The notes beneath the pieces were generated by a model. The model saw only the letters and a program-made list of their open reading frames with translations. It did not search any database and was not told the DNA's origin. Positions 20,136 to 27,021 of a stretch of DNA of 27,021 nt are shown one piece after another (within the stretch, counting starts at the first letter, position 1; each line of letters opens with the position of its first letter). The DNA lies in the NCBI GenBank assembly GCA_003427395.1, contig BFEA01000005.1, forward strand, positions 8,323,183-8,350,203. The letters are read 5' to 3'. Made by a program: the position numbers and the translations under genes. This stretch comes from Chara braunii. Taxonomy: Eukaryota > Streptophyta > Charophyceae > Charales > Characeae.

Positions 20136-20190
20136 CTGTCGCTTGCAAAGACCAGGGCGGATACCCTTGTAAGGGTATTCGCACCGACAG
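20136..20190. repeat. Nested perfect hairpin
   Basis: The inner stem 20157-20168/20171-20182 has 12 pairs (one G-T) around a two-base loop, with ATACCCTT/AAGGGTAT at its core. An outer pair CTGTCG (20136-20141) and CGACAG (20185-20190) encloses it. It is the strongest local fold in this part of the window. It resembles a terminator hairpin in shape, but this is not a bacterial context. Confidence 0.7.
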
Positions 20191-20221
20191 CGGGCCCCCA
20201 ACGACTTTCCACTGTTACCCT

Positions 20222-20289
20222 TCGCACGAAAATGCGTGGGGGTGTTCTTCAGCTGCAAGGCGCTTCACGAAGCAGGGTTTTTCGTGCGA
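20222..20289. repeat. 11-bp inverted repeat, 46-bp spacer
   Basis: TCGCACGAAAA at 20222-20232 is matched exactly in reverse complement by TTTTCGTGCGA at 20279-20289. The spacer carries its own CTTCACGAAG near-palindrome. Confidence 0.7.
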
Positions 20290-20454
20290 GCTTCGCCGAC
20301 CGCGGTGTCCAACGGTCGAATTTTTCTATTTTTCCACAGACAATGTTGAAGCATTATCGGTCGATTGCAGTCATCTGCCTAGCGTGTTTTGTCGGCTATT
20401 GTTCGGTGCATTGATGCAAACTTTGTTTGGTACACGTCTCGCGTGCTACGATTC

Positions 20455-20798
20455 ATGGCAAACATGCTCTGACGGTTCCCGCTCCTGCTGTTGGCCACTA
20501 TTCTCCTGCTCCTTGTCATGTTGTTCCACATGTGGGTTGTTGATCGGGGTTCTGGTAGCAGACAGAAACGACGAACGGTGAGGAAGCCGATGATAGACAG
20601 ATAAGGAAGAGGACGATGTGCAAGCAAGATCTCCGACAGGGGACAACGCCTCGACTATCTTCCGGAACACTCTAGGGAACATCCACAATTTCTCCTTGTA
20701 GTAGCCCTCCACCGTGTGTCAACCTTTCGGAGATCCTCCCATGCCCCTCCCATCATTCTCCCCATCCACTATCTCGTCGTCGCCCGTGGGATCACACC
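20455..20798 (+). pseudogene. Possible decayed type II membrane protein fragment
   Basis: From an ATG at 20455 the frame gives four more residues (MANML) and a TGA at 20470. It then gives Arg-Phe-Pro followed by about 20 hydrophobic residues (LLLLLATILLLLVMLFHMWV), a Gly/Ser stretch and a basic cluster (RQKRR). A TAA lies at 20602, and the frame is then open to the T run at 20799. A short basic N-terminus, one membrane segment and a polar stem is the layout of a type II signal anchor, as in Golgi enzymes. I recognise no catalytic domain. An overlapping minus-strand frame (20446-20712) shows nothing better. It may be a first exon, a decayed gene, or chance. Confidence 0.25.

Positions 20799-20834
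<36 letters not shown>
20799..20834. repeat. T25-A11 tract
   Basis: Twenty-five T are followed directly by eleven A. Such a junction can arise when one poly(A)-tailed copy inserts next to another in the opposite orientation. Confidence 0.85.
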
Positions 20835-20948
20835 CATCCCCACTGGTGATAATGGTGCTGATAAGAGCAGACACCACTACCACCCGAGGAGAGGCTCCAT
20901 CTATTGGTGGGGAGCATCACCTGCTGGAAAACGGGTCCAGCGTCCCAT

Positions 20949-21044
20949 TTACAGAATGTAATCAGAGAATATCAGGAAAAACCATGTGGGGGAATCCTGC
21001 CAGCGTTGATTGCCCTGAACTACAGGGGATTGACTGAGCAAAAC
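20949..21044 (+). pseudogene. Possible LINE endonuclease start (+), cut by the minus-strand LINE
   Basis: The + strand frame at 20949-21043 ends in LPALIALNYRGLTEQ. Its LNYRGL resembles the first conserved block of L1-type endonucleases (the Asn-containing WNCRGL or LNINGL segment), which stands at the very start of ORF2. The sequence then runs straight into the T16 that is the poly(A) end of the minus-strand LINE. The simplest reading is that the minus-strand LINE landed in another LINE copy. The match is short, so this is tentative. Confidence 0.3.
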
Positions 21045-21060
21045 TTTTTTTTTTTTTTTT
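21045..21060 (-). other. LINE poly(A) tail
   Basis: Sixteen T on the + strand are the A tail of the minus-strand LINE, placed a few codons after the last coding-like sequence. The + strand bases to the left (GATTGACTGAGCAAAAC) would hold the target-site duplication; its partner is outside the window. Confidence 0.75.
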
Positions 21061-22117
21061 GAACAATCTCTGGGAAAGTAACTGAGAAGGTCAGCCTCTT
21101 CATCCGACTTGCCGGATGCCATAAGAACGTAGAAAACTAGCAGCCCTTTCGCTACCTCCTCGTGTGGCTCGATGATCCGGAAAGAGACACTGGGGGGCAC
21201 CAGTGCGTCCTCCTTCCATCTTCCGGCCCGTCTCGAGATTGGCCTTAAACGAGAGTTTATGTCAAGGAGAGGGCGTGGGGAGGGAAGGGGTCTGGAAAAT
21301 CCATGGGGGGGTGCAAAGGGAATGAGGGTTCCACCTGGGTCCAGTCCTTGAAAACTAGCCTATAGTCCTTTGTGATTACCAGGTCCTGCTGTCCACCTAT
21401 TTTATCCCCGCTCCATGTGACTTTTGCTACCCATCCTTCCCTTTCACCTCCCAACCAGTCTGTGTAGAAGGCTGTAACCACTCTCCTGATGTATGTGGGT
21501 TTAAAAGATCTAGCTGGGACTTTGTTTCGGACCACCTCCGCATGAGTGCTATTTGTATTTGTTGTTTGATTTGTTCAATAATTTCCTCTCCTCCAATTCT
21601 CACTTTTTCCAAAGCGAAAACGACGAAAATGCATCTCTGTCCCCAAAGAGCCCACATCACCGCCCTCCTTCCTAGACAAAACATGTTCTGAACAAAACCT
21701 ATACTTTCCCCTGCCAAAGGCCAGTGTCCAATCAGAATGGCCTTCCATGACCATGGTCAGGGAACCTCCGCTACTATCTTCCGCCAAATGCGGTCCCACC
21801 ATCGCCAAGTGAATTGAGCTATTGGGCATTGCATGAAAATGTGCTCAATAGTCTCTGCCCTCTTATGAGGAGGAAACATGTTCAGGCATCGTTGACTCCA
21901 AGGCAGTGCCAAGCCCTGTTGCTCCAGGTTGGTACTATCTATTAACGAGTCATTTGTAGGTAGACAACATTGCACTATCTGCCACTGCAGGGAGGAGATT
22001 TTCGCAGGTTTGGATTTCTGGTCCTTGAACCAGCGGATCGACTTCAGAAGGGAGCGGTCCACATTGAGCTGTTTGGCCCAATGGTCTATAACCACATCCC
22101 ATAGATATCATTTTGGC
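21061..22117 (-). pseudogene. LINE ORF2 C-terminus with zf-RVT region
   Basis: The frame at 21757-22095 carries the plant L1 signature: KISSLQWQIVQCCLPTNDSL, then a Cys, ETIEHIFMQCPIAQFTW and a Trp-rich stretch. The second Cys expected in the first pair of the zinc site is not seen (CLNMF). Further left, frames at about 21427-21829 continue with the usual ALWxxRxxxF-type sequence (RRAVMWALWGQRCIFVVF) and a basic helix. Several frameshifts separate these pieces. This region is thought to act in RNA binding or in target-primed reverse transcription. Confidence 0.8.
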
Positions 22118-23064
22118 CTATACATTTTGTAAGTAGATTTGACTGACAGCCTGTGGAGTGTTATGCGATCTGGCTTGCCCTCCCCCCTTCTCTGGGGGAG
22201 CGCCCAGGTCCATTCCCCTGGGTCCAGGGGCAGTTTCTGTATGGCCCACTGTAGTTAGAAAACCACTTTCTCCCCTCTCTTTTCCAGGACCCGGATCCGA
22301 TATACCAATGTGTTCTCTACCCATTCAAAGGGGGCTCTGCTTCCTTCGAGGGTTCCCCTGCGTGCGATAGTGTAGTATTCCATCAGGACCATGCGTGGGT
22401 CTATTGTATGGATCTGACCGACTCTTGGTGGGAACCCCTTGGTTGCCACCCAGTCTCCCTCCTTTAGGGAGGGCCCTCGTTTGAGGATTTGATACCATGC
22501 TCGCGGGATAGTCTCAATGAGGTCATCCATGTATTTTTCTATATGATGACAGTGGTGTAGGGCCTCTCGTAATTGGGCCGCTGTTTTCCAATTCCCTACT
22601 CTGAGTACTCCCCACTTGACCCAACTCTTCCCCGGCAGGGCAGAGCTTGACCTGATGCAGCCTGTTCGGTCTGTCAGCCAACGGTTGTCAAACAAACGTT
22701 GACGATAAATTTCCTCCTAGCGATTCGGGGGGGGTTTGTCGGGGAGCGGAAGCCGCCGCCAGACGGCCAACAAGGATGGTCAAAAGTTGTCCCTTCGTTG
22801 GTCATCTCCTTTCGGTTCAAAGTGTTCAAACTGCTCAACCCCCCTTCGTTCGATTTTGCGTGGGATTGTCCAAAAACAATCCTCCAACCACGTTAAAGGA
22901 TGTATCTCTCGAGGGGAAGCCGGGGCCATGCGGGCCAAATGCTCCAAAGCCAAAACGCACCACGGACTGTGGGGAGAGAAAATCAGTTTTTTCACCCATT
23001 TTAATCGCAGTGCTTGAATTTGTGTAGCAAGGCCCCCACGGGCTTTGGGTTGGATAACTGTGTC
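22118..23064 (-). pseudogene. LINE ORF2 region between thumb and zf-RVT
   Basis: The frame just after the TGA at 23065-23067 carries the PKARGGLATQIQALRLKWVKKL block, matching the conserved PKxxGGLG..L...N.AL..KW segment of plant L1 elements. The TGA sits where a Trp normally stands. Open frames at 22780-22995 and 22255-22695 continue the protein with a frame change between them, including WGVLRVGNWKTAAQLREAL. No enzyme motif lies here. Confidence 0.72.
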
Positions 23065-23736
23065 TCATGCAACCCTGCTGATGGCCTTGTTGTTTTCACT
23101 ATCCCCGCTGCACAGGAAGGTTGCTGCATTTCTTTTAAGTCTCTTTAATGCTCCCTTACTTAGTAGCCAGAGCACCGACTTGTACCACAGTGCTGCGAAA
23201 GCAACGTTGTTGATGACTAACGCTCGACCATAAAGGGAGGTGTGCTTGTTGTTCCAGTTGAGGAGTTTTTGCAGGGCGAGGGTACTCACCCACTCATCAT
23301 TAGCTGATGGGCATCCAACTGCTGTCATGGATACCCCTAGAATCCTCAGTGGGGTTTCTAATGGCATCCACACAATCTTTGGCGAATCTGGGGGACGCCC
23401 CCCTTGATAGTGAATCCACCACCCTTGTGTCTTGCTCCCCGGGTTCACTGACATGTCAGAGACCTTTATGAATTTATCCATTATTTTCTGAATTTCTTTC
23501 AACTTGTTTTGTGTGGCATCTACCATGATTGTGAGGTCGTCTGCGAAGAGGGAGCAGACGGGGATGGCCTCCTCTGGTATTTGTAAGATTCGATCCGGGT
23601 AATACTTTTATGGGCCTGAAGGTTGGCCGCCAGTACCTCCATAATAATCAGGAATAAAAACGAGGTGATCGGGTCGTCTTGGCGAGTCGACCGTTCCAGC
23701 CTTAGAGGTGGTGCCAAGTTCCCATTAACTTCGCGT
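23065..23736 (-). pseudogene. LINE reverse transcriptase, motifs B, C and thumb
   Basis: Motif B reads RSTRQDDPITSFLFLIIMEVL at 23631-23693; the canonical Gly of RQGDP is Asp. Motif C, FADD, lies at 23536-23547, so both catalytic Asp of the active site survive. One frameshift falls between B and C (about 23570-23610). The thumb-like LRILGVSM follows near 23340. At the right edge (23722-23736) the protein reads VNGNLAPPL, the strand that normally follows motif A by a few residues, and it is cut there by the insertion. Confidence 0.88.
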
Positions 23737-25175
23737 CACGTCCGACCTAATAATATCATAATCACTTTCATCATTATATGTAGCTTCATTAACACTTCCT
23801 GATTAAGTTCTTTGGTTTCCTTCATTTTCTAGAAGTCTGTTTTATTTTCCCTACTTATCATTTTATTAACTATTCATTATCCAATAATCTAATTATCATA
23901 CTAATCATCAAACCAACTACTATCTTAATTAATCAACTTTAATAATATCTATAACTAATTCCCTAAATATTCTCAATAACAATCTATCTTCATCACCTTT
24001 AAGTCCTGGATTCTCCCTCTAAAACGAATCAGAAAGGTATTTCTTTAAATACCTATATTTCTAATTAATTACTCTCTGATTTCTCCAATCCGTCTTTATT
24101 CACAAACTACATCTTTAAAAATTTCTCAAAATTTTTCCTGCATATTTTCTCTTGCTTCGAAATACAAGTTAGGCTCCTAATATCTATATTTCGTCCGAAA
24201 TGGTCCGAAATGTCAGCTGGACTCCTGGTATCTATATGCTCCTCCTAGAGTATACGTGTGTATTTCTTATGGATGGAAAAGGTGGATCAGGGGAGACCTT
24301 CACTCTATAGGGGTGACACAAGGTGGGAGGTGTAGCCCTGGAGGGGGTGTGAGCAGAGCTAGTGGGTTTCCTTATTCTAGGGTTGGGGTAGGGATACTCA
24401 CACCAACGGGGGCAGAGTAGGGTAAAGGGAGGGCAGAGGTATACTTTGGGAGGGAACTGTATGCCTTTGTGGGATAAGGGGGGGGAGGTGGGACTGTCCC
24501 GTTTTGGGGCTGTAATGGGTTGCCGACATTCTTGGTAATCCGTTGCCGTGGAGGCAGCGTTGGGACAGGGTGGAAAGAAGGGGGGGAGGGGAGACTGATC
24601 TTAGGAGTAATAATCATCATCATCTTTTTACATAATATCATAATTATCATCAGGTTAATCAGCATCATCATCACCATCTTCATTAGTATCATCATTAGTA
24701 TCATCTTTTTTCTGGTGTTCTGGATTTATAGCAGCATCTAGCCTTCGTGCACATCTGGGGTATAGGAGTTCAAAGATGGTCGAACCCGGACTGATATCCG
24801 TAGAGTTGCTCTGTTCTGTGCCCCTGGTTTGCCGATGCCAGAACGACGCTGGCCGGAGCTGGGGTGTTGCCCTTTAACCTGCAAATTACAGGAGTGTGAG
24901 GCCTTGTAGAGAGATTTGGGGTTTGTCGAGGGAGGAAGACAATCCAGTGGCGAACCGGGGGGGGCTGCTAGGTGGCGAGAAGAGATCAACAATGGGTGAT
25001 GTTGGTTAGGGGAGTATTGTCTCTGAGTTACTGTGTCCTGGTACAGGGAAGGCTAGGAGTTATTCTAGGTTTGGGAGGCTAGAATAGGTGATATACATCT
25101 TCATTAGTATCATCATTAGTATCATCTTTTTTCTGGTGTTCTGGATTTTTGGTTAAAAAAAAAAAGAAAAAAAAA
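23737..25175 (+). mobile_element. 1.44-kb poly(A)-ended insertion within the LINE RT
   Basis: The LINE protein breaks off at both sides, and its halves would join cleanly without this segment. The + strand ends in A11-G-A9 at 25155-25175, so a retrotransposed copy in + orientation is likely. Composition changes sharply inside: AT-rich to about 24230, G-rich 24270-24600, ATC-rich 24600-24700, and again 25096-25135. A short palindrome, AGGTATTT-CTTT-AAATACCT, lies near 24036. No coding sequence is recognisable, and I could not find a target-site duplication. It may be a non-autonomous element or a mosaic of several. Confidence 0.65.
24675..25148 (+). repeat. 53-bp identical direct repeats flanking 368 bp
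   Basis: The 53 bases at 24675-24727 are repeated without any difference at 25096-25148. They begin CATCTTCATTAG and end TTCTGGATTT. The 368 bases between (24728-25095) are GC-richer and unrelated to the flanks. A weak pol III B-box-like word (GGTCGAACCC) is at 24779-24788. The identity stands out in an otherwise decayed region. Confidence 0.85.
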
Positions 25176-25899
25176 GTGGTTGCATTCTGATGAAGGATTC
25201 AAATCCACCGCCTGAATACCGGTCCAAAATTCATTTTTTCTAAGCATTTTTCCAGAAAGAGCCAGTCAACGTGGTCATAGGCTTTTTCAAAGTCAATAAA
25301 GATCAAGGCCGCATTCTGACGAGTGTGTCGGGCTAACTGTAGGACCTCGTGCACTAAGAGGATGTTCTCTTGTATGTTTCTGTTTTGCATGAACCCAGTT
25401 TGAGATGGATGGATAATGTCCTCCATTACTGGGATCAATCGATTGGCCAGGGCTTTAGACAACATCTTGTAGATGACTGTGAGGAGAGTAATGAGCCGGT
25501 TGTTGCGGATATCCATCTTGTCTCCTTTGTTATAGAGGAGCGTCAATACTCCTTGCCCCACCCTCTCGCCCATTTTTCCGGTTCTCCATACCTCCTTGTA
25601 GAAATCCACAATGTCTGGGTTTAGATAATCCCAAGTGGTCTCCCAAAATTCTTTGGGGAAACCATTTATTCCTGGTGCTTTGTCTTCCTGCATTTGTATG
25701 AGGGTCGTCCATAGCTCCTGCTTAGAGAGCGTGACTTCGAGGGACTCTCGCTGCTCCAGCGACAACGCCTTTTTCCATGGAGCTTAGGAATTCCTCAATT
25801 AGGTTGTTGTGGGTTGTTTCATCCGAGTTGCGTGTATGTATGAGGAGAAGAGATCTTTGTAAAAATCCCGAGCAATTTTGGTGCATCCGGCCATGGTTA
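25176..25899 (-). pseudogene. LINE reverse transcriptase, N-terminal half to motif A
   Basis: In order on the minus strand: an FYKDLF helix, DKAPGINGFPKEFW (motif 0), NNRLITLLTVIYKMLSKALA (motif 1), HPSQTGFMQNRNIQENIL (motif 2) and FIDFEKAYDHVDW (motif A, catalytic Asp codon at 25292-25294). All are classic for L1-type RT. Stops lie at 25799-25801, 25784-25786 and 25199-25201. The protein continues to LHQNATT and then meets the T-rich complement of the insertion's poly(A). Confidence 0.92.
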
Positions 25900-26310
25900 T
25901 GCCCGCTCCATCTCTTTTGCCTCTAGTTCATAGAGGGCCTTAATTGTGGTTCGCCTGACCCTCACTCGGGCCAATCCGAAAACATGCATGTCCATGGTGC
26001 CTTCCGTTGAGGAATTTGCTAGTCTTGCCCTAAGTTTGGCTCCCTACCAACGATATCTTGCAAGATCCAGAAGTCTTGCCTCCAGCTCTTGTATTTGGTT
26101 GTGTGCCTCTGGAAACCCTTGTTCATGCTCGTGCGAATTCTCTTGCTGTTCATGTTCCGCTAAGTCTCGTAATATCAGAACTTCCTGCTGATGCCTCTTG
26201 GCGACCAAGTATGTAGAAAATTTGTTACTTTTCCTAGCTAAAAAGAAGAGTCCGTTATTGAATCATGTGATGTGGGAGTCCTGCAACTGTTGCTTTTCTT
26301 TCCAAAATTC
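25900..26310 (-). pseudogene. LINE linker between endonuclease and RT
   Basis: This continues the endonuclease frame after the TAG at 26311. A TGA lies at 26263-26265, and the next 121 codons are open, down to the TAA at 25897-25899. The sequence is Glu/Gln/His/Arg-rich with Leu at heptad-like spacing (QIQELEARLLDLARYRWEAR), a probable coiled coil. It corresponds to the desert between endonuclease and RT in plant L1 proteins. A frameshift to the RT frame follows near 25900. Confidence 0.75.
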
Positions 26311-27021
26311 CTAAGTTTGTCTTGGGTATTCTTGAAAGGACTTCATTTTAAGTAATGAGGTGTTGAGCTTGTAATAACTGGCCCCTTGGTCTGGGCGTTT
26401 ACGGAAGGTCCAAACGGCCAAGCACATTCTATGGTTCAGGCCCGGGTATGAGCTCGTTGGTAATTTGGCAGTTGCGGTTAACCCGTCCACCAGGTCCTTT
26501 GACGCCAAAATCGGATCAATTCGGGACTTGGAGAGCCTATTTGGGTCATTGCGCTTAACGCAGGTCAAAGTTCTCTCTCTGGGGTAACTACGTTTGTACG
26601 TGTCAAAAAGCTGGAGCGAAGAGCATAATTCTCCTAGCATGCTTTCATCCTCTTCTGCGTTGTAAGAGGTAGATGGGTGGACTCTTCATTTATCTAACCC
26701 TCGATCAAGCGCCGCGTTATAATCCCCTGCTAGCACTACCGGGATACCGGGGCTGGGGATACTTTTATTTTTTTCTAGGAACTCTCTTCGTTTCCGGGCG
26801 GTGTTAGGGGCATAAAGGGAGACTATACAGATCACCCCCAGCTCCACCATACGTAGTACAAAAACCCAGACCGTCCTCCTCATCCTTTTCCCAGTGAAGG
26901 ACTTCAAAATGCGACTCTGGGGGGACCCATATTGCCACCCCCGCCCGCCCCGGGCTGGGGGCAAAGGCCTGGTAGCTTTGAAAAGGCCACACTTGTTTTC
27001 GTGCCCTATGTCGTTCTGGTT
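26311..27021 (-). pseudogene. LINE apurinic-type endonuclease domain (partial)
   Basis: Visible motifs on the minus strand: GRAGVAIW, then ICIVSLYAPN, VLAGDYNAALDR (the GDFN motif with its metal-binding Asp and Asn), SRIDPIL, and NHRMCLAVW near the end. The last corresponds to SDHxPV, but Ser-Asp is replaced by Leu-Asn. A frameshift lies near 26850, and a TGA at 26686-26688 interrupts the frame between GDYN and SRID. The domain nicks target DNA to prime reverse transcription. The first block of the domain lies beyond the right end of the window. Confidence 0.88.

Larger units (their letters stand above)
21045..27021 (-). mobile_element. Decayed L1-type LINE (zf-RVT class), split by an insertion
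   Basis: Read right to left on the minus strand: endonuclease (27021-26311), linker (26310-25900), RT motifs up to motif A (25899-25176), a foreign 1.44-kb insertion (25175-23737), RT motifs B and C and thumb (23736-23065), a C-terminal region with zf-RVT (to 21061), and a poly(A) of 16 (T run 21045-21060). The 5' end lies beyond the window. About 4.5 kb of LINE sequence remains. It changes frame several times and has many stop codons, so it is inactive. L1 elements with this C-terminus are characteristic of the green lineage. Confidence 0.9.

Noticed and set aside
20136-20190. Intrinsic transcription terminator
   Set aside because: No T run follows the stem and the setting is a eukaryotic nuclear genome.
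24740-24830. SINE or tRNA-derived promoter (GGTCGAACCC as B box)
   Set aside because: The B box lacks a base compared with GGTTCGANNCC, no convincing A box lies at the right distance, and no tRNA fold can be drawn.

Overview
The window is nuclear DNA from a eukaryote with a large, repeat-rich genome, and it contains no gene I would call functional. Three things point to the green lineage (land plants or charophyte algae): a Ty3/gypsy chromovirus with a C-terminal chromodomain, an L1-type LINE whose ORF2 ends in the zf-RVT zinc-finger region typical of plant L1 elements, and a primer-binding site like that of initiator-Met tRNA beside a second LTR. The wording of the gypsy pol is reminiscent of charophyte (Chara-like) elements, but that is an impression and I cannot fix the species.

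Layout. 1-1748: pyrimidine-rich and AT-rich DNA with small tandem duplications, probably leader of, or flank to, the next element. 1749-9615 (+): a gypsy chromovirus with gag (zinc knuckle), aspartic protease, RT, RNase H, DD35E integrase and chromodomain, a 1.1-kb 3' untranslated region with minisatellites, and a 309-bp 3' LTR (9307-9615). No 5' LTR is recognisable. From 2438 to 8182 the element stays in one frame, broken only by six internal stop codons. 9616-11389 (-): a truncated second LTR element, with a 1.3-kb LTR, a primer-binding site and about 460 bp of interior. 11390-12637: a purine (GGA/GAA) satellite with an internal period near 255 bp. 12638-14089: GC-rich minisatellite and unassigned sequence.

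14090-18840 is the most unusual part. It begins with a five-copy 124-bp satellite. Next comes a run of hairpins (15000-15931) that share an AACTTA core in the loop but have different, self-complementary arms. Then comes a GC-rich array with a period near 175-180 bp whose hairpins again differ in their arms. 18841-20454 is unassigned and holds several strong inverted repeats. 20455-21044 holds two possible decayed coding fragments.

21045-27021 (-) is a decayed L1-type LINE, read right to left: endonuclease, linker, RT motifs, zf-RVT, poly(A). A 1.44-kb poly(A)-ended insertion on the opposite strand splits it between RT motifs A and B. The layers read as nested transposon insertions that have decayed, mostly in a way consistent with C-to-T (or G-to-A) transitions, as expected of methylated repeats.
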